A DNA stretch of 64,000 nt from Rhizobium laguerreae. GTDB lineage: Bacteria; Pseudomonadota; Alphaproteobacteria; Rhizobiales; Rhizobiaceae. Below the pieces are notes generated by a model. It saw nothing but the letters and a program-made list of their open reading frames with translations. It was not told the origin of the DNA and made no database searches. Shown piece after piece: positions 25,875-36,360 of the stretch. The DNA lies in the NCBI RefSeq assembly GCF_002008165.1, contig NZ_MRDM01000010.1, positions 244,541 to 308,540 of the forward strand, in the 5' to 3' direction. The stretch's first letter is position 1. Every line of letters begins with the position of its first letter. The translations under genes and the position numbers were made by a program.

Positions 25875-28298
25875 ATGAAATTCACGCTCTCCTGGCTGAA
25901 AGAGCATCTGGAAACGGATGCCGGCCTCGATGAAATCTGCACGCGCCTCACCGAGATCGGGCTGGAGGTCGAGGATGTCGACGATAAGGCGGCATTCAAG
26001 CCCTTCGTTATCGCCAGGGTCGTCTCGGCCGAAAAACATCCGCAGGCGGATCGCCTGAAGGTGTTGATGGTCGACACCGGTTCCGGAGCACCGGTCCAGG
26101 TCGTCTGCGGCGCCCCGAATGCGCGCGCCGGCCTCGTCGGCGCCTTCGCGGCGCCCGGAACATATGTTCCCGGTATCGACGTGACGCTTGCCGTCGGCAA
26201 TATCCGCGGTGTCGAAAGCCATGGCATGATGTGCTCCGAAAAGGAGCTGCAGATCTCCGACAGCCACGACGGCATCATCGATCTGCCCGAGGATGCGCCG
26301 GTCGGCCAGAGTTATGCCGCCTATGCTCATCTTGACGATCCTCTCATCGAGATCAACCTGACGCCCAATCGGCCGGACTGCACCTCGATCCACGGCATCG
26401 CCCGCGACCTCGCCGCCTCCGGCCTCGGCACGCTGAAGACGCGGCCCGCCCCGTCCTTCGCCGCCGAAGGCGAGACGCCGGTGAAGCTGACGCTCGGTCT
26501 CGACGATCCGAAGCTCTGCCCGGGCTTTGCGTTGCGCCTCGTGCGCGGCGTCAGGAACGGCCCGAGCCCGCGCTGGATGCAGCAGCGGCTGCTCGCCATC
26601 GGCCTGCGCCCGATCAATGCGCTCGTCGACATCACCAATTACATGACCTTCGATCAGGGCCGGCCGATGCACGTCTTCGACGCCGCCAAGGTCAAGGGCA
26701 ACCTGACTGTGCGCCGCGCCAAGGAAGGCGAAACGGTGATGGCGCTCGATCAGCGCGAATATAAGCTCGGCCCGAACAACGTCGTCATCGCCGACGAGAA
26801 TGGTATGGAATCGATCGGCGGCATTATGGGCGGCGAACATTCCGGCTGCGACGAGAACACCGTCGACGTGCTGATCGAATCCGCCCTCTGGGATCCGATG
26901 AACATCGCCAAGTCCGGCCGTGCGCTCGGCATCATCACCGATGCCCGCTACCGCTTCGAACGCGGCGTCGATCCGGAATATATGGTTCCCGGTCTTGAGC
27001 GCACGACGGAGCTGGTGCTGGAGCTTTGCGGTGGGACGGCTGCTAGGGCAGAGGTCGTCGGCTACAAGGGTTACGAACCGAAGATCGTCGATTTCCTCTA
27101 TTCGGAAGTCAAGCGTCTGACCGGCCTCGACGTCTCGAATGAGGAAAGCGCCACGATTCTGACGCGCCTCGGCTTCACTGTCTCCGGTTCCGGCGAGCGC
27201 GTCTCCGTCTCTGTCCCCTCCTGGCGTCCCGATATCGACGGCAAGGCCGATCTCGTCGAGGAGGTCATGCGCATTCACGGCGTCGACAATATCAAGCCGG
27301 CGCCGCTTGAAAGCCATGCGGCCGTCAACGGCAAGATTCTGACGACGCTGCAGATCCGCAGCCGCCTCGCCAAGCGCGCGCTCGCCGCGCGCGGCATGCT
27401 CGAAGCCGTTACCTGGTCCTTCATTCCGGAAGACCAGGCAAAGCTCTTCGGCGGTGGCTCGCCCGCCCTCAAGCTCGCCAACCCGATCGCCGCCGAAATG
27501 TCGGATATGCGGCCGTCGCTGCTGCCTGGCCTACTGACCGCTGCCCAGCGCAATGCGGATAAGGGTTATGGCGACGTCGCGCTTTTCGAGGTCTCCGGCA
27601 CTTATGAGAACGACAGGCCGGACGGTCAGCGCCGCGTGGCCGGCGGCATCCGCCGCGGCACGGCCTCGCTTGCCGGCGCCGGTCGCGCCTGGTCGAACGC
27701 CGCCAAGGGCGGTGGCAAGCCGGTCGACGTCTTCGACGCCAAGGCCGATGCGCTCGCCGTCATCGAAGCCTGCGGCCTGCCGATGGGCAATATCCAGATC
27801 GAGCAGGGTGGACCGGAATGGTATCACCCCGGCCGCTCCGGCACGATCAAGATGGGACCGAAGGTCGTGCTCGGCTATTTCGGCGAATTCCATCCGCTGA
27901 CGCTGGAATCGCTTGATGTCTCCGGCGCTCTATGCGGCTTCGAGGTCTATGTCGACGCCATGCCGGAGGCCAAGCGCAAGGCGACGCGCACTAAGCCGGC
28001 GCTTGAGCTGTCGCCCTTCCAGGTGGTGCGGCGCGACTTCGCCTTCGTCGTCGACAAGACGGTGGAAGCCGGCGCCATCGTCAAGGCCGCCACCGGTGCC
28101 GACCGCAAGCTGGTCACCGGTGTCAATGTCTTCGATATCTTCGAGGGTGCATCGGTTGGCGACGGCAAGAAATCGGTGGCGATCGAGGTGCAGATCCAGC
28201 CGGTCGAGCGCACCCTGACGGACGAGGATTTCGAGGCGCTGACGCAGAAGATCGTCGCCAGTGTGATGAAATTCACCGGCGGTGTCCTCAGAAGCTGA
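25875..28298 (+). CDS. pheT: Phenylalanyl-tRNA synthetase beta subunit
   Basis: A full-length 807-residue beta subunit. It has an N-terminal tRNA-binding OB domain (about 40-150; '[17 protein letters not shown]', '[15 protein letters not shown]'), the B3/4 editing domain (about 210-385), B5 (about 400-475), the catalytic-like core (about 480-690) and the C-terminal ferredoxin-like anticodon-binding domain starting near '[19 protein letters not shown]'. Its B3/4 domain removes mischarged tyrosine. It is co-transcribed with pheS. Confidence 0.97.
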   Translation: MKFTLSWLKEHLETDAGLDEICTRLTEIGLEVEDVDDKAAFKPFVIARVVSAEKHPQADRLKVLMVDTGSGAPVQVVCGAPNARAGLVGAFAAPGTYVPGIDVTLAVGNIRGVESHGMMCSEKELQISDSHDGIIDLPEDAPVGQSYAAYAHLDDPLIEINLTPNRPDCTSIHGIARDLAASGLGTLKTRPAPSFAAEGETPVKLTLGLDDPKLCPGFALRLVRGVRNGPSPRWMQQRLLAIGLRPINALVDITNYMTFDQGRPMHVFDAAKVKGNLTVRRAKEGETVMALDQREYKLGPNNVVIADENGMESIGGIMGGEHSGCDENTVDVLIESALWDPMNIAKSGRALGIITDARYRFERGVDPEYMVPGLERTTELVLELCGGTAARAEVVGYKGYEPKIVDFLYSEVKRLTGLDVSNEESATILTRLGFTVSGSGERVSVSVPSWRPDIDGKADLVEEVMRIHGVDNIKPAPLESHAAVNGKILTTLQIRSRLAKRALAARGMLEAVTWSFIPEDQAKLFGGGSPALKLANPIAAEMSDMRPSLLPGLLTAAQRNADKGYGDVALFEVSGTYENDRPDGQRRVAGGIRRGTASLAGAGRAWSNAAKGGGKPVDVFDAKADALAVIEACGLPMGNIQIEQGGPEWYHPGRSGTIKMGPKVVLGYFGEFHPLTLESLDVSGALCGFEVYVDAMPEAKRKATRTKPALELSPFQVVRRDFAFVVDKTVEAGAIVKAATGADRKLVTGVNVFDIFEGASVGDGKKSVAIEVQIQPVERTLTDEDFEALTQKIVASVMKFTGGVLRS

Positions 28299-28352
28299 GC
28301 TTCATCCAACGTCGCCAGATAATGGACCGGTCGCGAATCGTGGCCGGTCTTT

Positions 28353-28712
28353 TCACCGATGCAGGTGGAAGAGTTTGCTGACGATCGTCCAGCGGCCGTC
28401 GATCTTCAGCAGCGAGAGATAATCGGTAAAACGCATGCCGGCGAAATCGTCGGTGACCTTGACGCTTGCCGCTTCGCCCTCGACATCGACACTCTGGATG
28501 TCCATGTAGGGCTGCGTGCCGGGCGGGGCCGGCTCCTCCTGCAGGATCGCGGCGATGAATTCGTCCCGCGTCAGCCATTCGACCGCATTTTCGTAATGGC
28601 CGATGATCGAGCTTTTCGGATGAAAGGCCTTTTTCAAGGCTGCCTCATTGGCGAAGGCCATGCCTTCGACATAAAGATGAACCGTCTGTTCGACTGCCTG
28701 CCTGTCCGACAT
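28353..28712 (-). CDS. NTF2-like / putative lumazine-binding family protein
   Basis: 119 residues with a cone-like alpha+beta NTF2 fold: N-terminal helix 'EQTVHLYVEGMAFANEAALKKAF', then 'HPKSSIIGHY' and the beta-sheet end 'DYLSLLKIDGRWTIVSKLFHLHR'. Members annotated as lumazine-binding have little experimental support. It converges with pheT and is downstream of the aldo/keto reductase gene on the same strand, with a hairpin between. Confidence 0.82.
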   Translation of the reverse strand: MSDRQAVEQTVHLYVEGMAFANEAALKKAFHPKSSIIGHYENAVEWLTRDEFIAAILQEEPAPPGTQPYMDIQSVDVEGEAASVKVTDDFAGMRFTDYLSLLKIDGRWTIVSKLFHLHR

Positions 28713-28767
28713 ATTGTCATCCCGTTCTCAGAGATGGCGTTAAATAGTTTCGCCAGCCCCGAAGGCA

Positions 28768-28795
28768 AGCCCGGCCGGTGGTGACCGACCGGGCT
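28768..28795. terminator. GC-rich hairpin between aldo/keto reductase and NTF2-like genes
   Basis: AGCCCGGCCGGT (28768-28779) and ACCGACCGGGCT (28784-28795) pair with one mismatch; TTT and a T-rich stretch follow on the plus side. The minus-side RNA pairs slightly better (G-U) but lacks a T-run. Direction is uncertain. Confidence 0.5.
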
Positions 28796-28819
28796 TTCGC
28801 TCTTTGTTTCGGTGGGGGG

Positions 28820-29863
<1,044 letters not shown>

Positions 29864-29942
29864 TTACGGGCAGACTTTATCGCTGCGCTATCCATCAGAA
29901 AATACATGCGGTTTCTAACGGGTTGTTCTATCATTTCGATCA

Positions 29943-30851
29943 ATGAACAGAACCCAGCTTTCGCAACTCGCCGTTCTCGCCGCAGTCTCGGAGCATCGCA
30001 GCTTCCGGGCGGCGGCGAAGGAACTCCTCGTCGCGCCCTCGGCCATCAGCCATGCGATATCGAGCCTCGAGGAAAGTCTGGGGGTGCGGCTTCTGGCGCG
30101 CACCACCCGCAGCGTCGCGCCGACGGAAGAGGGCCGCCTGCTGCTTGAAAGACTTCGTCCCGCACTCGAGGAGATCGATATCGCCTTGGAGGCCGTCCGC
30201 GATACGCGCGCCAGGCCGGCGGGAAACCTGCGCATCACCGCGCCGCGCTTCGCCTCCGATCTGCTGCTTGCTCCGCGGCTCGGCGACTTTCTCAACCTCT
30301 ATCCCGATATCACCCTGGAGATCGCCAATGAGGATGGGTTCACCGATATCGTCAAGGAGGGTTTCGATGCCGGCATACGGCTGGAAGAGAGCCTCGAGGC
30401 CGATATGATCGCCGTCAAGGTCTCGCCCAATCTGACGACGGTGATCGCCGCTTCGCCCAATTATTTCGAGCATCATCCGAAGCCGGAGCATCCGCGCGAT
30501 CTCGTCCATCACCGTTGCATCAAGCGGCGCTTCACCAATGGCTCGATCTATCGCTGGGAATTCGAAAAGGACGGGCAGGAGCTTGTCGTTTCGGTCGATG
30601 GGCCGCTGATCGTCAGCGAGGACCGGCTGGCCCTGCTTGCGGCGCTGAACGGCGCCGGACTTGCCTATCTTTTCGACATGCGGGTCGATGACGAACTGGC
30701 GAGCGGCAAGCTTGTGCGGGTATTGGAGGATTGGTGCGCTCCCTATGCCGGACCGTTTCTGTATTATCCCACCCGGCGGCAGATGCGGCCGGCGCTACGC
30801 GCCTTCATCGATTTCTTCAGATACAGCGAGAAGGATACGGGCGGCCGGTAA
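29943..30851 (+). CDS. LysR-family transcriptional regulator
   Basis: 302 residues. The N-terminal winged HTH 'RSFRAAAKELLVAPSAISHAISSLEESLGVRLLARTTRSVAPTE' spans about 19-62; the C-terminal periplasmic-binding-like effector domain about 90-295. It is of the YafC/DsdC-like subgroup that often controls a divergent oxidoreductase, here the aldo/keto reductase at 28820-29815. Confidence 0.9.
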   Translation: MNRTQLSQLAVLAAVSEHRSFRAAAKELLVAPSAISHAISSLEESLGVRLLARTTRSVAPTEEGRLLLERLRPALEEIDIALEAVRDTRARPAGNLRITAPRFASDLLLAPRLGDFLNLYPDITLEIANEDGFTDIVKEGFDAGIRLEESLEADMIAVKVSPNLTTVIAASPNYFEHHPKPEHPRDLVHHRCIKRRFTNGSIYRWEFEKDGQELVVSVDGPLIVSEDRLALLAALNGAGLAYLFDMRVDDELASGKLVRVLEDWCAPYAGPFLYYPTRRQMRPALRAFIDFFRYSEKDTGGR

Positions 30852-30896
30852 GGAATGGAAACCGGGCCGCCCGTTCTCGTTAGGGCGCCTTATGCA

Positions 30897-31394
30897 TCAG
30901 GCAGCCTTTGCCTTCTGGTTTGCCGCCGTGGTGGCGAGCTGAGAGAGGGTCTTGTCGGTGGCCGTTTCCTCCTGCAGCGTCTGGTCCAGCAGACCGACGG
31001 CATCTTTGAGGCCGAGCGTCGCGGCCCAGGTCTTCAGCGTGCCGTAACGGGCAATTTCGTAATGTTCGACGGCTTGAGCCGCGGAGATCAAGCCGGCATC
31101 GAGAGCGGCCGTGCCTTTGAATTCCTCCATGATTTCCTCGCCCTCGGCGATAATGCCCTGGATGGCCTCGCAGGTCTTGCCCTGCGCGCGTTTGCCCATC
31201 AGCTCGAAAACCTGCTGCAGGCGCTCGACATGTACTTCGGTCTGCTCGCGGTGCTTCTCTAGGCCCGCCTTCAAATCAGGGGATTGGGCGGCGCGCGCCA
31301 TCTTCGGCAGGGCGCGCAAAATCTGCCGTTCAGCAAAGTAGATGTCCTTCAGCGTGTCGTAGAAGAGATCTTCCAACGTCTTTTCCTTGGCCAT
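30897..31394 (-). CDS. YciE/YciF-type ferritin-like protein (DUF892)
   Basis: 165 residues forming a four-helix ferritin-like bundle: 'LFYDTLKDIYFAERQILRALPKMARAA' then 'HREQTEVHVERLQQVFELMG', 'ISAAQAVEHYEIARYGTLKTWA' and 'LLDQTLQEETATDKTLSQLA'. The carboxylate/His residues for a di-metal site are in helices 1, 2, 3 and 4. The family is stress-induced in enterics (general stress, osmotic) and of uncertain biochemical role. Single gene. Confidence 0.9.
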   Translation of the reverse strand: MAKEKTLEDLFYDTLKDIYFAERQILRALPKMARAAQSPDLKAGLEKHREQTEVHVERLQQVFELMGKRAQGKTCEAIQGIIAEGEEIMEEFKGTAALDAGLISAAQAVEHYEIARYGTLKTWAATLGLKDAVGLLDQTLQEETATDKTLSQLATTAANQKAKAA

Positions 31395-31539
31395 TTTCTC
31401 AATCCTTGTTCTGGGGAAAACCGCGAATGCGGCGACACATTAAGAAGCGAAGATCGCGCTAATTGTTCCCGATCGATTTCGGGTGGACTGGAAATCGGTG
31501 CCGGGCGATGATTCCTGCCGTCGATGTGGGGGTAAGGTC

Positions 31540-32157
31540 ATGCGAAAGCCGAATTCGATGAAGGGTCTGGAGGATCTCGGCCGCGTGCGGCTGTCGCAAA
31601 ACTTCTTTCTTCGCGATTTCCTGCATTCCGAAATCGCCGATTTCCATCGCATCCCCAATATCCCCGAAGATCCCGATCTAGCGATCGAGGCGGGCAAGAG
31701 GCTTTGCGAGGAATTGCTGGAGCCACTGGAAGCGACGTTCGGGCGCCTGCACATCCGTTCCGGTTATCGTTCGCCCACGGTCAACAGGTTCGGCAACGAG
31801 AACAAGCTAAACTGTTCGACCAATGCCGCCACATCAGCGCATCACATCTGGGATATGAGGGATTTTGACGGCTGCATGGGTGCTGCCGTCTGCATCGCCG
31901 TGCCATGGATGATCGACCACTACCACGATGAAAGCGACTGGCAGCGGCTCGCCTGGTGGATTCACGACCACCTGCCTTATGCCTCGCTCTGCTTTTTCCC
32001 CAAGCTCTGGGCCTTCAATATTCAGTGGCACGAACGGCCGAAGCGGGTGATCCAGAGCTATATCAGCCCGCGCGGCATACTCACCAAACCGGGTATGGCC
32101 AATTGGAAAGGCGATCATTCCGAATGGTATGGGAATTTTCCATCGCTCAAAAGGTGA
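31540..32157 (+). CDS. Peptidase M15-like protein
   Basis: 205 residues from ATG 31540; MKGLEDLGRV at 31558 is an alternative. 'HIRSGYRSPTVNRFGN' followed by 'SAHHIWDMRDFDGCMGAAVCIAVP' resembles the S-x-H…D zinc site of M15A D-Ala-D-Ala carboxypeptidases, and 'FNIQWHERPKRVI' could give the third ligand. No signal peptide is seen, so action on murein is uncertain. The spacing of the ligands is longer than in classical M15A enzymes, so the call is tentative. It overlaps the convergent acetyltransferase gene by 11 bp. Confidence 0.55.
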   Translation: MRKPNSMKGLEDLGRVRLSQNFFLRDFLHSEIADFHRIPNIPEDPDLAIEAGKRLCEELLEPLEATFGRLHIRSGYRSPTVNRFGNENKLNCSTNAATSAHHIWDMRDFDGCMGAAVCIAVPWMIDHYHDESDWQRLAWWIHDHLPYASLCFFPKLWAFNIQWHERPKRVIQSYISPRGILTKPGMANWKGDHSEWYGNFPSLKR

Positions 32158-32590
32158 TCCTATAGCGGATATGGCCGTCGCTCTCGACATAGCTGTCATA
32201 GAGCGCTCGCGCGGTTCTGTTCTGCTCGCTCGTATGCCAGTAGAGCCGCGACCAGCCCTTGGCTCTGCAGGTCGAAACGAGATCGTCCATCAGCGCCCGC
32301 CCGACGCCTTTGCCACGCGCATCGGCATCGACGAACAGGTCTTCGAGATAGCAGTCCCTGCCGTGGATCCACGTGCCCTCATGGGTGAGATAGAGCGCAA
32401 ATCCCATGATCCTGCCGTCGACGTCGGCGACACGCATCGCGATTGCCGACTCCGGATCGAAGACCCGGCGCCATGTGGAATCCGTGATATCGGCATCGAC
32501 CGTGACGTCATAAAAGGCGAGATAGGCCGCCCAAAGTTCGCGCCAGCGGGCTTCGTCCTCGGGGCGGGCATCACGTATCGTCACGGTCAT
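32147..32590 (-). CDS. GNAT-family N-acetyltransferase
   Basis: 147 residues. The acetyl-CoA loop is 'LFVDADARGKGVGRALMDDLV' (about 86-106), with 'YLEDLFV' before it and 'LYWHTSEQNRTARALYDSYV' after it, all diagnostic. It resembles diamine/aminoglycoside-type small GNATs. It is followed upstream by the aldo/keto reductase gene (14-bp gap), so they are probably one transcript. Confidence 0.9.
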   Translation of the reverse strand: MTVTIRDARPEDEARWRELWAAYLAFYDVTVDADITDSTWRRVFDPESAIAMRVADVDGRIMGFALYLTHEGTWIHGRDCYLEDLFVDADARGKGVGRALMDDLVSTCRAKGWSRLYWHTSEQNRTARALYDSYVESDGHIRYRITF

Positions 32591-32604
32591 GGCGTCTCTT
32601 TCTT

Positions 32605-33552
32605 TCAGGCGCCGGCTTCGTCGAGCAGCGCCATCGCCTCATCGGAAAGCGCCAGTGTCGCCGATTTCGCCAGGCTTTCAAGCTGCGAAAGACTGGTCGC
32701 GCTGGCGATCGGCGCCGTCACGCCCTTCTTGCGCAGCAGCCAGGCGAGCGAAATTTCTGCCGGCGCTGCACCGGTCTCGCTTGAAACCGTGTCGAGCGCG
32801 GCCAGGATGCGCAGGCCTTTGTCGTCGAGATATTGCGAAACTCGGCCCTCGCGTGCGCGGCCCTGCGTATCGGACTTGCTGCGGTATTTGCCGGTGAGGA
32901 AGCCGGCGGCGAGGCTGAAATAGGTGATGACGCCGATGTCTTCTTTGACGCAGAGATCGGCAAGCGGCCCCTCGAAGCTTGCGCGCTCATAGAGATTATA
33001 TTCCGGCTGCAGCACATCGTACCGCGGCAGGCCGGCCTTCTCGGCAGCGGCGAAGGAAGCCTGAAGCAGTGTCGCATCATAGTTTGAGCAGCCGATGGCG
33101 CGGATCTTGCCCTGCTGCTTCAGCTTGGCATAGGCGCCGAGCGTTTCCTCGTGCGGCGTATCTTCATCCGGCCAGTGCGAGAGATAGAGGTCGATATAGT
33201 CGGTCTGCAGCCGGCTGAGCGAATCCTCGACCGCCTTCAGGATATAGGTCTCCTTCAGCGTCTTTCCCTGCCCCATGTCGGAGCCGACCTTGGTGACGAT
33301 AACGGCCTTGTCGCGGGAGACCTTGGCTTGGCTTAGCCAGCGCCCGATGATCTCCTCGGAATCGCCGCCCTTGTTGCCCGGAACCCACGAGGAATAGACA
33401 TCGGCCGTATCGATCGTATTCAGGCCCGCGTCGAAGAAGGCGTCGAGAATGGCGAAGGATGTTTTTTCGTCGGCTGTCCAGCCGAAGACATTGCCACCGA
33501 TAACGATCGGCGCGACCGAAAGACCTGTTTTTCCAAGCCGGCGCATTTCCAT
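32605..33552 (-). CDS. Aldo/keto reductase
   Basis: 315 residues from ATG 33552 ([11 protein letters not shown]; a second Met two codons later is possible). Catalytic residues appear in '[26 protein letters not shown]' (Asp, Tyr), '[11 protein letters not shown]' (Lys) and '[19 protein letters not shown]' (His). The C-terminal '[20 protein letters not shown]' binds the cofactor. It is a relative of YghZ/Tas-type reductases. It is divergent from the Gfo/Idh/MocA gene. The long open frame upstream of M1 is not coding. Confidence 0.92.
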   Translation of the reverse strand: MEMRRLGKTGLSVAPIVIGGNVFGWTADEKTSFAILDAFFDAGLNTIDTADVYSSWVPGNKGGDSEEIIGRWLSQAKVSRDKAVIVTKVGSDMGQGKTLKETYILKAVEDSLSRLQTDYIDLYLSHWPDEDTPHEETLGAYAKLKQQGKIRAIGCSNYDATLLQASFAAAEKAGLPRYDVLQPEYNLYERASFEGPLADLCVKEDIGVITYFSLAAGFLTGKYRSKSDTQGRAREGRVSQYLDDKGLRILAALDTVSSETGAAPAEISLAWLLRKKGVTAPIASATSLSQLESLAKSATLALSDEAMALLDEAGA

Positions 33553-33730
33553 GACGCTCTCCAGAAGTGTGAAGGAATTGAAATCGCGGATACGGCAGAA
33601 CGCCGCCCTGACCAACTTAGTGCGATCCGCGCATCCGGGAAGGCAAACTTCCATGATTTCGGGCCGCGCCATTGCGCCGCAGCTAAGGCCTGAATATGGT
33701 TCGCGGAAATCAGTTCGGGAGACTTGGATC

Positions 33731-34717
33731 ATGCTGCGTTTCGGTATCATTTCAACGGCGAAGATCGGCCGCGACAATGTCGTTCCGGCGATCCAGGATG
33801 CGGAGAATTGCGTCGTCACCGCGGTTGCCAGCCGCGATCTGGCGCGCGCAAGGGAGATGGCCGACCGCTTCTCGGTGCCGCATGCCTTCGGCTCCTACGA
33901 GGAGATGCTGGCCTCCGACCTCATCGACGCCGTCTACATCCCGCTGCCGACCTCGCAGCATATCGAATGGTCGATCAAGGCGGCAGATGCGGGCAAACAC
34001 GTGCTCTGCGAAAAGCCCTTAGCGCTGAAATCAGGCGATATCGACGATCTGATCGCCGCCCGCGACCGCAACCGGGTGGTTGTCACCGAAGCTTATATGA
34101 TCACCTATTCCCCGGTCTGGCAGAAGGTGCGCTCGTTGATCGACGAGGGCGCCATCGGTTCGCTCCGGCATGTGCAGGGCGCCTTCACCTATTTCAATCG
34201 CGACCCCGCCAATATGCGCAACGTCCCCGAGCTCGGCGGCGGCGGCCTTCCCGATATCGGCGTCTATCCCGTTATGGGCACGCGTTTTTCCACCGGCAAG
34301 GAGCCGCTCTGGATCCAGGCGATCACCGAGCGCGATCCGGATTTCGGCACGGATATCTATTCGAGCGTCAAGGCCGATTTCGGCGATTTCGAGCTGAGCT
34401 TCTATATCTCGACGCAGATGGCCAACCGCCAGGTCATGGTCTTCCACGGCACCGAAGGGTACATCGAGGTCAAGTCGCCCTTCAACGCCAATCGCTGGGG
34501 GCCGGAAGAGATCGAGCTTGCCGACCGCAGCCACACTGAATCGCGCATCTTCCGCTTCCAGGACAGCCGCCAGTACAAGCGGCAGGTCGAGGCCTTCGCC
34601 CGGGCGGTGACGAACGGCAAGGAAGAGATCGTCACGCTCGAAAATTCGAAGCTGAACCAGAAGGTGATCGATGCGATCTACCGGGCCAGCGAGAAGGACG
34701 GCTGGGAGGCAGTCTAG
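33731..34717 (+). CDS. Gfo/Idh/MocA-family oxidoreductase
   Basis: 328 residues from ATG 33731. The Rossmann half '[18 protein letters not shown]' (NAD(P)-binding) is followed by '[16 protein letters not shown]' (the conserved EKP Lys, about 93-96) and the alpha/beta substrate domain, '[14 protein letters not shown]' carrying the conserved Asp and Tyr. It oxidises or reduces a sugar, inositol or related compound; the substrate is not visible. The stop codon TAG lies at the edge of a palindromic repeat. Confidence 0.9.
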   Translation: MLRFGIISTAKIGRDNVVPAIQDAENCVVTAVASRDLARAREMADRFSVPHAFGSYEEMLASDLIDAVYIPLPTSQHIEWSIKAADAGKHVLCEKPLALKSGDIDDLIAARDRNRVVVTEAYMITYSPVWQKVRSLIDEGAIGSLRHVQGAFTYFNRDPANMRNVPELGGGGLPDIGVYPVMGTRFSTGKEPLWIQAITERDPDFGTDIYSSVKADFGDFELSFYISTQMANRQVMVFHGTEGYIEVKSPFNANRWGPEEIELADRSHTESRIFRFQDSRQYKRQVEAFARAVTNGKEEIVTLENSKLNQKVIDAIYRASEKDGWEAV

Positions 34718-34819
34718 CGCATAACCCGAAAATCGGAATCGATTTTCGGAAAGGATTATGCGCCACTTCAGAGGGTTAGAGCGTCCTTAGCGCGTCCTAT
34801 TGGACGCGCGGCGCTCTAA
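34717..34819. repeat. Two palindromes between convergent genes
   Basis: The first, 34717-34763, has ends GCGCATAA/TTATGCGC around a central ATCGGAATCGAT-type dyad. The second, 34776-34819, has TTAGAGCG/CGCTCTAA outer arms and GCGCGTCC (34790-34797) / GGACGCGC (34802-34809) inner arms with a TATT loop, and may terminate both genes. Both belong to the short palindromic repeats seen between other genes in this window. Confidence 0.7.
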
Positions 34820-35197
34820 TCACTCGGCGCGGAAGACGAAGCGCGAATAGCCGAAGAAGCTGAAGATCATCGAGGCGATGCTGGCGATCACCATGGCCGC
34901 CAGCGGCTGAAGCGCCGGCAGCGACAGCAGCAGCGCGGAATAGAGCCCGTAATTGACGAGCGCTGCCGTCACCCCGACCGAGCCGTAGCGGAAGCCTTCG
35001 GCGGCAAGCGAACGGCCGGTGCGATCGAAGGTGAAGCTCCGGTTGAAAGCCCAAGTCGCTGCCATGGCGGAGGCGATCGCCAAGAGCCGCGCCAGAAACG
35101 GCCCGAGCGGCGTGAGATGGAGCAGCGCCGACAGGATGCCGGCATCGACGAGGAAGCCGATGCCGCCGGCGATGGCGAAGCGGATGAGCTTTCTCAT
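34820..35197 (-). CDS. GtrA-family membrane protein
   Basis: 125 residues with four hydrophobic segments (about 5-25, 34-55, 71-92, 98-120). 'FAIAGGIGFLVDAGILSALL' and 'TWAFNRSFTFD' (Asn-Arg-Phe-x-Phe) are the GtrA signatures. GtrA is thought to flip a polyprenyl-phosphate sugar across the inner membrane. It overlaps the glycosyltransferase gene by 4 bp, so the pair is co-translated, in keeping with a GtrA/GtrB couple. Confidence 0.9.
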   Translation of the reverse strand: MRKLIRFAIAGGIGFLVDAGILSALLHLTPLGPFLARLLAIASAMAATWAFNRSFTFDRTGRSLAAEGFRYGSVGVTAALVNYGLYSALLLSLPALQPLAAMVIASIASMIFSFFGYSRFVFRAE

Positions 35198-36201
35198 GCC
35201 GCATCCGCCTTGCCGGGACGCGCGCGAGAGACCGGCCCTGCGTCGCTGAGCGGCGCCTTCAACGCGCTCGGCCTTTCCAGGCCGATATAATGGATACGGA
35301 GCTGTTCGGCGCGGGCGCGCGCGACGGAATCCAGGATGACGCCGGCGGTGAACAGCATGAAGGAAATCATCATCAGCGCCGTCGACAGCACCCAGGTTGG
35401 CATGCGGCTGACGAGACCCGTTTCGAAATATTCCGCCAGCACCGGCGCCATGAAGCCGAGGCTCGCCAGCATGAAGGTGGCGCTGATCGCGCTGAAAAAG
35501 GCGAAGGGCCGGGTTTCCTTCATCAGCATCGCGAACATCCAGAGGATCTTGGCGCCGTCGCGAAATGTCGAAAGCTTGGAATGTGAGCCTTCCGGCCGGC
35601 GGCCGTAGTCGAGCTCCAGCTCGCTGACCGGCAGCTTCAACCGGGAGGCATGCACGGACATCTCGGTTTCGATCTCGAAGCCGCCTGATACTGCCGGGAA
35701 ACTCTTGACGAAGCGGCGCGAAAACGCGCGGTAGCCGGAAAAGATATCGGTGAAGTCGGGGCCGAAGATCATCCGGTAGAGCAGGTTGAAAAGCCGGTTG
35801 CCGAGCGCATGGCCCTGACGTCCGGCATCGGCGTGCACACCGCGCCTTGTGCCGACCACCATGTCGGCGCGCTCGGTCAGAAGCGTGCGCACCAGTTCCT
35901 CGGCATCCTCAGGTGCATAGGTGCCGTCGCCGTCGGCGATGATGTAGATGTCGGCGTCGATATCGGCGAACATGCGGCGCACGACATGGCCCTTGCCCTG
36001 ACGCCGCTCGCGCACGACATGCGCGCCGGCAAGCATCGCCTGCAGCGCGGTGCCGTCGGTGGAATTATTGTCGTAGACGTGGATTGCAGCATCGGGCAGC
36101 GTCGCCCGGAAACCCTGCACGACAGCGCCGATCGTCGCGGCCTCATTATAGCAGGGGAGCAGGACGGCAATAGTCAGATTATCGGTACGCGATCGGGCCA
36201 T
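35194..36201 (-). CDS. GtrB-like polyprenyl-phosphate glycosyltransferase (family 2)
   Basis: 335 residues. The GT-A domain (about 1-240) has 'VLLPCYNEAATIGAVV', 'VYDNNSTDGT' and 'IYIIADGDGTYAPEDA', and 'IFSGYRAFSRRFVKSFP' as in DPM1/GtrB enzymes. Two C-terminal membrane segments (about 240-265 and 275-300) anchor it. It would transfer a sugar from a nucleotide to a polyprenyl phosphate on the cytoplasmic face, for GtrA to flip. The C-terminal tail is Ala/Arg-rich. Confidence 0.88.
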   Translation of the reverse strand: MARSRTDNLTIAVLLPCYNEAATIGAVVQGFRATLPDAAIHVYDNNSTDGTALQAMLAGAHVVRERRQGKGHVVRRMFADIDADIYIIADGDGTYAPEDAEELVRTLLTERADMVVGTRRGVHADAGRQGHALGNRLFNLLYRMIFGPDFTDIFSGYRAFSRRFVKSFPAVSGGFEIETEMSVHASRLKLPVSELELDYGRRPEGSHSKLSTFRDGAKILWMFAMLMKETRPFAFFSAISATFMLASLGFMAPVLAEYFETGLVSRMPTWVLSTALMMISFMLFTAGVILDSVARARAEQLRIHYIGLERPSALKAPLSDAGPVSRARPGKADAA

Positions 36202-36360
36202 GACTCTACTCGTTACACTTAAAGCCGCGCTCAGCCTAAATCATGCGCCGTTAATAAGACCCTATGACGCAGGCAAAATCGCCAGCTGCCACAAACGGCT
36301 TTACACTTTCTTGATCGGCGGCGGCTAAAGTTCGGGTATCGAAACGAACCGCTAACCACA

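Noticed and set aside
25848..27317. 489-codon minus-strand open frame opposite pheT
   Set aside because: Shadow frame; pheT is complete and conserved.
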